In this document: positions 1 to 5,358 of the stretch, piece after piece
How positions within the stretch are numbered: the stretch's first letter is position 1
Layout: each line of letters opens with the position of its first letter
DNA from: an uncultured Lachnospiraceae bacterium
GTDB taxonomy: Bacteria; Bacillota_A; Clostridia; Lachnospirales; Lachnospiraceae
Reading direction: 5' to 3'
Length of the DNA: 5,358 nucleotides
Assembly: GCA_910585855.1 (NCBI GenBank)
Contig: CAJUGZ010000289.1
Span: forward strand, 1 to 5,358
Notes under the pieces: generated by a model
Seen by the model: the letters and a program-made list of their open reading frames with translations, nothing else
Database searches by the model: none
What the model was told of the DNA's origin: nothing
Position numbers and translations under genes: made by a program

Positions 1-1
1 T

Positions 2-913
2 ATTTTAGTAGGAGCAACAACAGAAAATCCTTCTTTTGAAATTAATTCTGCTTTGCTTTCCCGCTGTAAAGTATTTTTATTAAAGGAACTTGAGGAACAG
101 GACTTGCTGACTCTTCTTTTACAGGCATTGAAAAGTCCAAAGGGGTTTGGAAATTTAGAGATTTCGGTAAAACAAGAACATCTTGTTTCGATTGCACGGT
201 TTGCAAATGGGGATGCCAGAACCGCTTTAAATACATTAGAGATGGTAGTATTAAATGCGAAAATGGATGAACATGCTGTTTTATGTGTAGATGAAGAGGT
301 TTTGGCACAGTGCATCAACCGCCGCTCCCTTCTCTATGATAAAAATGGAGAGGAGCACTACAATTTGATTTCGGCACTGCATAAATCGATGAGAAACAGT
401 GATCCAGATGCAGCGGTATATTGGATGTACCGGATGTTAGATGGAGGAGAAGAACCTTTATATATTGCCAGAAGATTGGTGCGGTTTGCCAGTGAGGATA
501 TTGGAATGGCAGATTCTAATGCACTTCAGGTTGCGGTTGCAGCATATCAGGCATGTCATTTTTTAGGGATGCCGGAGTGTGATGTCCATTTGGCTCATGC
601 AGCGATTTATCTTTCTATAGCACCAAAATCAAATGCAGTGTATCAGGCATGTAATTTATGCAAGGCAGATATTCAGACGCTTCCGGCAGAGCCTGTACCA
701 CTTTCAATTCGAAATGCACCAACGGAATTGATGAAGGAAATGGACTATGGAAAGGGATATATTTATGCACATGATACAAAAGAGAAAATGGCTCGTATGC
801 AGTGTCTGCCAGATTCTTTAGCAGGGAAGCGCTACTATCAGCCAACAGAAGAAGGAGAGGAACGGCGAGTAAAGGAGCGTTTGAAGGAAATTCTTGTTTG
901 GAAAAAAGGATAG
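2..913 (+). CDS. rarA: Replication-associated recombination protein A (RarA/MgsA, AAA+ ATPase), 5'-truncated
   Basis: The frame is open from base 2 to the TAG at 911-913 and gives 303 residues. The family is usually about 420-450 residues, so the N-terminal third with Walker A and most of the ATPase core lies before the window. What remains starts at the sensor-1 strand (GATTENPSF, residues 4-12 of the fragment), then the arginine-finger motif ALLSRC (R21) and the sensor-2 motif GDARTALNTLE (70-80). The RarA-specific C-terminal domain follows: YDKNGEEHYNLISALHKS (112-129), a DPDAAVYWMYRML helix and RRLVRFASEDIGMAD (157-171), which in the family mediate tetramer formation. RarA is a cytoplasmic, clamp-loader-like ATPase that acts at stalled or gapped replication forks with SSB and recombination proteins (family knowledge). 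A TTG at 53 could start a shorter frame, but it lies inside conserved ATPase sequence and is not a real start. Identification is firm; only the truncation limits it. Confidence 0.96.
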   Translation: MLVGATTENPSFEINSALLSRCKVFLLKELEEQDLLTLLLQALKSPKGFGNLEISVKQEHLVSIARFANGDARTALNTLEMVVLNAKMDEHAVLCVDEEVLAQCINRRSLLYDKNGEEHYNLISALHKSMRNSDPDAAVYWMYRMLDGGEEPLYIARRLVRFASEDIGMADSNALQVAVAAYQACHFLGMPECDVHLAHAAIYLSIAPKSNAVYQACNLCKADIQTLPAEPVPLSIRNAPTELMKEMDYGKGYIYAHDTKEKMARMQCLPDSLAGKRYYQPTEEGEERRVKERLKEILVWKKG

Positions 914-983
914 GGGGATTACCATAAAATAGGAAATTAGTACTACTACTATATATAATATTATTTTTTTATAGAAAGTCATT

Positions 984-989
984 TATAAT
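984..989 (+). promoter_or_regulatory. Candidate -10 box (TATAAT) for a short transcript
   Basis: A perfect TATAAT lies in the rarA/response-regulator gap. Its distance to A996, the first base of the downstream inverted repeat, is six intervening bases, which is normal for a start site. No good TTGACA-like -35 is visible: the sequence 17 bp upstream is TTATTT. A second TATAAT at 954-959 sits in an AT-repeat-rich stretch, so chance occurrence is a real possibility. Confidence 0.3.
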
Positions 990-995
990 AGCGGC

Positions 996-1076
996 ATAGC
1001 TCTGAAATAATTCTTTTTTTCTTTTTCTTTTCTGTACGTTCTGTACAAGGTGGGCGGATTTCAGAGCTATTTTTTT
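996..1076 (+). terminator. Inverted repeat plus T-run: rarA terminator or short self-terminating RNA
   Basis: ATAGCTCTGAAAT (996-1008) is perfectly complementary to ATTTCAGAGCTAT (1058-1070), and seven T residues follow (1070-1076), as in a Rho-independent terminator working on the + strand. The loop is unusually long (49 nt). It contains a long pyrimidine tract (1011-1032) and a small nested hairpin, TGTAC (1033-1037) with GTACA (1043-1047). The stem has only 5 G:C pairs in 13, which is weak for a plain terminator with so large a loop. The simplest reading is the end of the rarA transcript. An alternative is an independent RNA of about 80 nt, because a TATAAT sits just upstream. Confidence 0.6.
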
Positions 1077-1153
1077 ATTGCGTTTTTTGGATAAATTAAA
1101 CGCTTGTGCGGACACGAAATTTGTATGGGAATAAAAAAGGGAGTGAGAAAAAA

Positions 1154-1825
1154 GTGAAGCAGATATTGGTTATAGAGGATGATAGGGATTTAAGCAGAGG
1201 ACTTTGTATGGCTTTGCAGGAGCAGGAAGTTAGGGTGATACCAGCTTTTGATTTAAAAAGCGCAAAAGAGATATTAAAGACAGACGGGATTGATTTGTTA
1301 TTGCTAGATATTAATTTGCCGGATGGAAACGGACTGGAATTTTTAGAACAAATACGGAAAAAAAGTGAAATTCCCGTGATTCTTTTGACTGCAAATGATA
1401 CAGAAATAGATGTAGTAATGGGATTGGAAAATGGTGCAGATGACTATATTACAAAGCCTTTTAGTCTGGCGATTTTAAGGGCAAGGGTAGGAGCGCAGTT
1501 AAGGCGTAAAAAAGGATTCGATTCTCATATAGTCTATATCGATTTATTTTCGTTTGATTTTGAAAAAATGGAATTTAGAAAGGGAAACCGTTTAATTGAA
1601 TTGAGTAAGACAGAGCAGAAACTGCTTCGTTTGTTTATAGAAAATCAGAATGTAACTCTGACACGGGATTTTTTGGTAGATCGTATCTGGACGGATGGGG
1701 CAGAGTATGTGGATGAAAATGCACTTTCTGTTGTGGTAAAACGGCTGCGGGATAAATTGGATGCAGGCGGATACATTAAAACAGTCTATGGGCTTGGATA
1801 TATATGGAAAAATGAGAAAACTTAG
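1154..1825 (+). CDS. OmpR-family two-component response regulator
   Basis: A 223-residue DNA-binding response regulator. The receiver domain (about 1-118) has the acidic pair in VIEDD (E8, D9, D10), phosphoacceptor D52 in LLLLDINLPDGNG, switch residue T79 in ILLTAND and the invariant K101 in ITKPF. The C-terminal winged-helix domain (about 126-221) ends with the typical VVVKRLRDKLD recognition helix and the YGLGYIW hairpin. Length and order match OmpR/PhoB-type regulators. The frame runs back to a GTG at 1106, but the GTG at 1154 is preferred. It gives the usual MKQILVIEDD N-terminus and has a purine-rich AGGGAG about 10 bp upstream (1138-1143), while the extra 16 residues look like translated leader. 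It should be phosphorylated by the kinase encoded just downstream. The protein resembles regulators beside peptide-antibiotic ABC transporters, but no transporter follows here, so the target is unknown. Confidence 0.95.
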   Translation: MKQILVIEDDRDLSRGLCMALQEQEVRVIPAFDLKSAKEILKTDGIDLLLLDINLPDGNGLEFLEQIRKKSEIPVILLTANDTEIDVVMGLENGADDYITKPFSLAILRARVGAQLRRKKGFDSHIVYIDLFSFDFEKMEFRKGNRLIELSKTEQKLLRLFIENQNVTLTRDFLVDRIWTDGAEYVDENALSVVVKRLRDKLDAGGYIKTVYGLGYIWKNEKT

Positions 1826-1886
1826 AGGTTTTAGGGGATGTTGGGGCTGATTGGGCTGCTGCATTTAAGCACAAATAGGAGGAATT
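1812..1886 (+). other. Possible decayed 5' extension of the kinase gene
   Basis: An ATG at 1812 overlaps the end of the response-regulator gene in the same frame as the kinase and reads MRKLRGFRGCWG before TGA at 1848. A second in-frame stop, TAA, follows at 1866. From 1838 the +2 frame instead reads a hydrophobic 22-residue peptide beginning MLGLIGLLHLS, with AGAGG 9 bp upstream, ending at 1906 inside the kinase gene. An overlapping basic start followed by a hydrophobic segment is what a kinase with two membrane segments would show, so two compensating indels could explain the pattern. It may equally be an ordinary 61-bp spacer containing a chance ORF. Confidence 0.3.
1877..1882 (+). promoter_or_regulatory. 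Ribosome binding site deciding the kinase start
   Basis: A perfect AGGAGG lies four bases before the ATG at 1887. The spacing is slightly short, but it is the only strong site in the region and supports 1887 as the functional start whatever the history of the upstream sequence. Confidence 0.75.
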
Positions 1887-2810
1887 ATGGCATATTATTT
1901 TTATAAAAATGATAAAATTTTGCTGTTTGCTGCTTTTATTATTTTTCTGTTTTCCATTGGATTTGTCTGTTGGAATCGCTGTCGGATGAGGCGTATGATT
2001 ACAAGAATGAACCAAATGTTAGAGTCTGCTATGGAGGGAACATTTTCAGAGAAGCTGTTCGATGAGAGTGTATTGTCTTCCTTGGAAAGTCGACTGGTGG
2101 GATATCTTTCGGCTGCTATGGTATCTTCTTATAATTTGAAGGAAGAAAAGGAGAAGATTAAGGAACTGATTGCAGATATTTCTCATCAGACCAAAACACC
2201 GATTGCCAATATACTTTTATATATACAGCTTTTGGATGAACAGGAGTTGTCAATGGAAAACAGGCAGTGTATAAAGGCACTTTATAAGCAGGCAGAAAAA
2301 TTAAATTTTTTAATTGCTTCTTTAGTAAAACTTTCCAGATTAGAAACCGGAGTTTTGGTACTTCATCCGACTCATTTGGCATTAAAGGGAATGTTAGAGG
2401 AGATTCAAATACAATTTGCCCCTAAAGCGGAAGAAAAGGGAATTTTATTTTGGGTGGAGGATACAGAAGAATATGCTGTATTTGATAAAAAGTGGACAGA
2501 AGAAGCACTTGGAAATTTGGTGGATAATGCAATAAAATATACATCCAGCGGAGGAAGTGTTTGGATTTCTGTGGAGAGTTATGAACTGTTTTGCAGGATT
2601 ACTGTTTCGGATACTGGAATTGGGATTCGGGAAGAGGAATATGCAAAAGTTTTTAGGCGGTTTTATCGATCAAGTGAGGTATGTGAAATTGAAGGAGTGG
2701 GAATTGGATTATATTTGGCTAGGCAGATTCTTTTAGAGGAGAGCGGGTATTTGAAACTTTCTTCTAAATGGGGGGGCGGGACACAATTTTCTGTGTTTTT
2801 GCCTCGGTAA
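1887..2810 (+). CDS. Sensor histidine kinase with one N-terminal membrane segment
   Basis: A 307-residue kinase, partner of the upstream response regulator and 61 bp after it. One hydrophobic segment (about 11-29, ILLFAAFIIFLFSIGFV) is followed by a basic stretch, which places the rest in the cytoplasm. There is no extracellular sensor domain. A helical linker (about 35-95) leads to the HisKA domain with the H-box ADISHQTKTPIANILL (phospho-acceptor H100). The HATPase_c domain (about 205-307) has the N-box LGNLVDNAIKYT (N214), G1 box DTGIGI (242-247), F-box-like region FRRFYR (256-261) and G2 box EGVGIGLYLA (269-278). All catalytic motifs are intact, so it should be active. Kinases of this size without a sensor domain commonly detect signals within the membrane or through a partner protein (family knowledge); no partner is visible here. 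The upstream sequence suggests that an N-terminal segment may have been lost. Confidence 0.94.
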   Translation: MAYYFYKNDKILLFAAFIIFLFSIGFVCWNRCRMRRMITRMNQMLESAMEGTFSEKLFDESVLSSLESRLVGYLSAAMVSSYNLKEEKEKIKELIADISHQTKTPIANILLYIQLLDEQELSMENRQCIKALYKQAEKLNFLIASLVKLSRLETGVLVLHPTHLALKGMLEEIQIQFAPKAEEKGILFWVEDTEEYAVFDKKWTEEALGNLVDNAIKYTSSGGSVWISVESYELFCRITVSDTGIGIREEEYAKVFRRFYRSSEVCEIEGVGIGLYLARQILLEESGYLKLSSKWGGGTQFSVFLPR

Positions 2811-2850
2811 AAGGGGGGATGATCTATGTAATTTTTTTGCTGAGGGGGAC

Positions 2851-3013
2851 GCTGAAATCGGAAGGAAGGTCTACTCCGAGCCCGCTCTCGCTTAGCATTT
2901 CTTATTTCCTCATAGCGGACACTAAGACGCTAAAACACTAAAACACAGCAATACAGTGTCTAAGTGCCGACGGGAAATGATGACCCTGCATAGACCTTCC
3001 TTCCGATTTCAGC
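2851..3013. repeat. 163-bp palindromic element with perfect 23-bp inverted-repeat ends
   Basis: Bases 2851-2873 (starting GCTGAAATCGGAAGG) are the exact reverse complement of 2991-3013, with no mismatch. Inside is a second stem, 2916-2928 with 2958-2969: 12 pairs, one bulged A and one mismatch. A small GGG/CCC hairpin lies at 2972-2986. The GC content is clearly above that of the surrounding intergenic DNA. The element sits between the kinase gene and the convergent surface-protein gene. No strong T-run follows on either strand, so it is not a classical terminator, though either transcript could form the stem. No clear target-site duplication is visible. It could be a miniature inverted-repeat transposable element, another dispersed palindromic repeat, or a structured RNA. 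The inverted repeat is certain; its nature is not. Confidence 0.85.
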
Positions 3014-3062
3014 TAGTTTTGCCAGTTTTAAAATTGTATTGTTATAGGGTATATTTGTAGTT

Positions 3063-4715
3063 TTATTGGATTAATATTCCGTTTTCGTCTACTGTGTAGC
3101 CGTCTGGGGTTGTTGTATTAGTCAGGCAGTTGCCGTTATTCAAATCAAGGTAGTACCATTGGTTATTCCATTTTAGCCATCCTGTTTTCATATCACCGTT
3201 AGTTAAATCAAAGTAGTACCATTGGTTATTGATAAATTGCCAGTCTGTTTTCATAACTCCGCTTGCGGGATCAAAATAATACCATTTGTTGTTGATAAGC
3301 TGCCAGTCTGTTTTCATTGTTCCGTTTGCAGGATCGAAATAATACCAGTGATTGTTGGTAAACTGCCATCCTGTTTTTTGTCCGTTTGCGGAATTTAGGC
3401 TGATGCTGCAAAATGACGGAATTGAGTTATTAGTATAGTACCATATGATTTTGTCTTGATAGAGAATAGGCTGACAGTCTGACAATTTTCCTTCCATGGT
3501 ATAGATATCGCTGGTTTGGTTTCCTGCACCATCCAGATAGGTATAGTTGATTTTACCGTCTATAGTATAAAGTAAAAGGAATTTCTGATTGCTGATTTTT
3601 ACCATATGCGGATTGGAAATGGATACTTTGTCACTTTGTTTATAGTTTGTAATCCAATGAATCTTGGTTTGTTCTGTATGGAATTGATCTTTTGGCGTAC
3701 TGGTAACAAAGATATTACGAGTGCCAGATGTTTGATAAGTATTATCCTGTGCTACAGAATTTCCTGCTACCAGATAGGAACTGTCTGATACTGCCAGACC
3801 ACCGACAGAAACACCTGTATCGTTTGCTCCTGTTGAACCTTGAATTGGAAGTACATCTATGTAATCACAAAAGTTATAGGTATCCGTGAAGGTATCGTTT
3901 CCAGCATCTTTGTGATATTTGATTAGAACAACGGAACGAGGATAAGCATCTCCATGATCGGCTGCTAGTAAAATGGAATTATCAGTAGTAATAAACTGAT
4001 TAAAAGAATGACTGACATATCCGCAGCCAGTATTCATAACTTTTGAAAATTGATCGGTAATTGTCATATCGGAGATTCTTACAGAAAATGTAAGATTTGC
4101 CTGATGATTTAATCCATCTTTAGAGGTATACATTTTATGAGAAGTGCGAATATAAAGCATATTTCCATACTGTGTCATTCTTAAATTTCCTGCATCAAAT
4201 GGAACATTTGTATTTGCTCCATATAAACTGGTTGAACCTTCTCTTTGCCAATCTTTTGAGTACTTTACAACACGGATTACTTCTTGGCTGTCATTTTCAC
4301 TTGTATTTTTTTGTCCAAATACTAAAAAATTAAAATCTTTTCCTGCGAAAAAGCCGCCCCAAAGAGGAAGTTCCATCTCAATTTCTTTGGCAGACTGGAT
4401 CTGAAAGGTAGAATCATAGTCTTCTACTATTACTTTTTGATTGCAATATTCGACACGAGTAAGACCACCATTTTTATTTTCATATAAATAAGAAGTAACA
4501 GGCGTACTCCAGCGACTTGCATTGATATAGTTTTGTTTATTTACATTATTAGAAGAAGTTGGGGTGACAGTACCGATTTCTATTACTGGCTGTATTCCCG
4601 TTAACTGTGCTTGGGGTGTTTTTTCTGTTGAAGCTGCTATCGGTGAAACTGTTCTAAGGATGAGAGCCAAAGAAAGATTTAAAGTGACAAAAGTAGATAA
4701 TATTTGTCTTTTCAT
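3063..4715 (-). CDS. Secreted cell-wall-binding protein with a large beta-rich domain of unknown function
   Basis: A 550-residue exported protein. Residues 1-29 are a signal peptide: MKRQ, a hydrophobic core, then a probable cleavage near SPIAAS. A short low-complexity linker (30-60) precedes a large domain (about 62-440) rich in short beta strands alternating with loops. It includes PLWGGFFAGKDFNFLVFGQ (117-135), GYVSHSFNQFI (232-242) and DHGDAYPR (253-260). It resembles a beta-propeller or lectin-like fold, but I cannot assign a function. Residues 448-531 are four 21-residue repeats of the choline-binding/glucan-binding type (GW or DW...NNxWYYFD...G.MK), and the tail GYTVDENGILIQ is typical of such proteins. 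There is no LPXTG motif or membrane anchor, so attachment would be non-covalent, through the repeats. Six cysteines (91, 231, 283, 414, 436, 530) are notable for an exported protein. The start is firm: AAAGGAG lies 7 bp upstream. The gene appears monocistronic and converges on the two-component operon. Confidence 0.9.
   Translation of the reverse strand: MKRQILSTFVTLNLSLALILRTVSPIAASTEKTPQAQLTGIQPVIEIGTVTPTSSNNVNKQNYINASRWSTPVTSYLYENKNGGLTRVEYCNQKVIVEDYDSTFQIQSAKEIEMELPLWGGFFAGKDFNFLVFGQKNTSENDSQEVIRVVKYSKDWQREGSTSLYGANTNVPFDAGNLRMTQYGNMLYIRTSHKMYTSKDGLNHQANLTFSVRISDMTITDQFSKVMNTGCGYVSHSFNQFITTDNSILLAADHGDAYPRSVVLIKYHKDAGNDTFTDTYNFCDYIDVLPIQGSTGANDTGVSVGGLAVSDSSYLVAGNSVAQDNTYQTSGTRNIFVTSTPKDQFHTEQTKIHWITNYKQSDKVSISNPHMVKISNQKFLLLYTIDGKINYTYLDGAGNQTSDIYTMEGKLSDCQPILYQDKIIWYYTNNSIPSFCSISLNSANGQKTGWQFTNNHWYYFDPANGTMKTDWQLINNKWYYFDPASGVMKTDWQFINNQWYYFDLTNGDMKTGWLKWNNQWYYLDLNNGNCLTNTTTPDGYTVDENGILIQ
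3123..3374 (-). repeat. Four tandem 63-bp units encoding wall-binding repeats
   Basis: Four in-frame 21-codon units encode residues 448-468, 469-489, 490-510 and 511-531 of the surface protein. The first three are close copies (WQFxNNxWYYFDxxxGxMK). The fourth has diverged (WLKWNNQWYYLD) and ends NCL instead of an MK. Each carries the aromatic W...WYY pattern that in choline- and glucan-binding proteins forms the ligand pockets between successive beta-hairpins. The ligand in this organism is not known. Confidence 0.9.
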
Positions 4716-4722
4716 ATTTTTT

Positions 4723-4729
4723 CTCCTTT
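4723..4729 (-). promoter_or_regulatory. Ribosome binding site of the surface-protein gene
   Basis: On the minus strand AAAGGAG lies 7 bases before the ATG at 4715, an ideal spacing that fixes the start. A second, stronger-looking AGGAGGGG is further upstream (4767-4774 on this strand), but no start codon lies at a usable distance from it. Confidence 0.8.
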
Positions 4730-4907
4730 TTTGTAATAATATGCACGAAATATCTTTTTAAAATTTCCCCTCCTTTTTGTTTTTTTATAGATTTATCCTA
4801 TGCTCTATAATGTAATAAACTTGTTTTCGATATTTCTGCATAAGATAATAATAACAATAAATGAGCAAATTTTAAAATTTTATAAAACACTACAAAAGCA
4901 AGTGTTT

Positions 4908-4913
4908 ATTATA
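4908..4913 (-). promoter_or_regulatory. Candidate -10 box for the surface-protein gene
   Basis: On the minus strand this is TATAAT; the hexamer 17 bp upstream is only TTAAAT, a poor -35. Transcription would begin near 4901, leaving an untranslated leader of about 185 nt whose first bases could fold into a 7-bp hairpin (4885-4891 with 4901-4907). Other TATAAT-like hexamers are nearby, so the choice is tentative. Confidence 0.3.
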
Positions 4914-5060
4914 GATAAAATTAGATATATATTTAAAAAATTTACTCATTCATAAATTATAATATAATTTTCTGTTTTCTACAAGTATATAGCTTAAATT
5001 CTTTAATTAGGCTTTTGGATATGGGATGCTGCCGGAATGAGTTGGCTTTCACAGGACGCA

Positions 5061-5232
5061 AGAGACGGCTTGTTCCTGTCCTTTGCTTGCTCCGCTCCAA
5101 ACGGTAAGAAAGTCTACGGCTTCTGAGCATGGAAGCAGGATATGCAAAAAATTCTAGGTGTTTCCACAGAAGCCCAAGACTTTCTAACCGTTCTCCGAAG
5201 TCACAAGCAAAGGATAGGAGCAAACCGCCTCT
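5061..5232. repeat. Long imperfect palindrome, about 172 bp
   Basis: The left arm (5061-5125) and right arm (5167-5232) are reverse complements over about 65 bp with scattered mismatches and small gaps. Clear matched blocks are CCTTTGCTTG-type sequence (5079-5089 with 5203-5213), AGAAAGTCT (5107-5115 with its complement around 5177-5185), GGCTTCTG (5118-5125 with 5167-5174) and GAGACGG (5062-5068) with CCGCCTC (5225-5231). The centre (5126-5166) allows further pairing, for example TGGAA with TTCCA. GC content is higher than in the flanking AT-rich DNA. A long minus-strand frame crosses both arms but looks like translated palindrome. It may be a MITE, another dispersed repeat or a hairpin RNA; no T-run or clear target duplication marks an end. 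Confidence 0.75.
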
Positions 5233-5358
5233 CGTTGTTGGTGGAATAGAGGTAGAAATTATATTTTATTGCAGAACAAATCTTCCGCAAAGTTTAAACA
5301 CGATTCTTTTTTTGTTTCGGAGTCAAGAAACAGCCAGATTTGAAAACGGTGGGCAGCC

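Larger units (their letters stand above)
4716..5060. other. AT-rich intergenic region upstream of the surface-protein gene
   Basis: No credible gene lies in these 345 bases. The stretch 4740-4980 is extremely AT-rich and holds poly-T/poly-A tracts and several TATAAT-like hexamers on both strands. There is a 7-bp inverted repeat (AAACACT at 4885-4891 with AGTGTTT at 4901-4907) and an unused Shine-Dalgarno-like AGGAGGGG on the minus strand. The base composition changes toward higher GC near 5015, at the approach to the palindromic element. Confidence 0.6.

Noticed and set aside
996..1070. Resemblance of TTTCAGAGCTAT and its complement to type II CRISPR repeat/tracrRNA pairing
   Set aside because: The match is only about a dozen bases. 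There is no repeat array, spacer or cas gene in the window, and the T-run and stem are explained as a terminator.
914..1105. 6S RNA or another known long structured RNA in the rarA downstream gap
   Set aside because: The self-complementary stretch is only about 80 nt, far shorter than 6S RNA, and lacks its long interrupted duplex.
1106..1153. An upstream GTG start (1106) for the response regulator
   Set aside because: It adds 16 residues rich in Lys, Arg and Asn before the conserved receiver start, has no ribosome binding site and overlaps the purine-rich site used by the GTG at 1154.
2819..2941. A 40-codon plus-strand frame (MIYVIFLLRG...) directly after a GGGGGG run
   Set aside because: The G-run abuts the ATG with no spacing, most of the frame lies inside the palindromic element, and an ATG-TAA start-stop overlaps it at 2826. 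It is most likely chance or repeat-derived.
3606..3788. Plus-strand frames of 60-65 codons within the surface-protein gene (3606-3788 and 4564-4761)
   Set aside because: They are antisense shadows of a well-supported minus-strand gene, with no domain and no ribosome binding site.
4957..5223. An 88-codon minus-strand open frame, possible hypothetical protein
   Set aside because: It runs across both arms of the long palindrome, is rich in Arg, Ser and Leu as expected of translated repeat DNA, lacks a convincing start context and shows no recognisable domain.
5313..5334. A small inverted repeat TGTTTC/GAAACA near the window end, possible terminator
   Set aside because: The stem is only 6 bp and the T-run precedes it on the plus strand, while on the minus strand it is followed by A residues, so it fits a terminator in neither direction.
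5259..5357. A minus-strand frame open to the window edge (32 residues, ending EDLFCNKI)
   Set aside because: Too short to judge, with no recognisable motif; a chance open stretch or part of a repeat is as likely as a gene end.

Overview
The window looks like chromosomal DNA of a low-GC Gram-positive anaerobe. The best fit is Clostridia, probably a gut Lachnospiraceae-type bacterium. The reasons are AT-rich intergenic DNA, strong AGGAGG-type ribosome binding sites, a RarA of the Firmicutes type, an OmpR-family regulator paired with a small histidine kinase whose H-box reads SHQTKTP, and an exported protein ending in choline-binding-type wall repeats. The genus cannot be fixed from this sequence alone.

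Layout. Positions 2-913 (+) hold the C-terminal two thirds of rarA (replication-associated AAA+ ATPase), cut by the window start. Positions 914-1153 are non-coding and contain a perfect TATAAT followed, at the spacing expected of a transcription start, by a 13-bp inverted repeat ending in a T-run: either the rarA terminator or a very short self-terminating RNA. Positions 1154-1825 and 1887-2810 (+) are a response regulator and a single-membrane-segment histidine kinase in one operon. The DNA between them reads like a decayed 5' extension of the kinase. Positions 2811-3062 lie between convergent genes and hold a 163-bp element closed by a perfect 23-bp inverted repeat. Positions 3063-4715 (-) encode a 550-residue secreted protein: a signal peptide, a large beta-rich domain of unknown function, four 21-residue wall-binding repeats and a short tail. 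Positions 4716-5060 are a very AT-rich upstream region with a candidate promoter for that gene. Positions 5061-5232 form a second, longer but imperfect palindrome, and the last 126 bases hold nothing I can name.

How the parts relate. The response regulator and kinase clearly form one phosphorelay. No ABC transporter or other obvious target gene follows them in this window, so their stimulus and regulon are unknown. rarA is an unrelated housekeeping neighbour. The secreted protein is transcribed toward the two-component operon, with the 23-bp-stem element between them, so that element may separate the two transcripts. The two palindromic elements and the unknown domain of the secreted protein are the least explained parts. 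I see no CRISPR array, tRNA, rRNA, transposase or phage gene.
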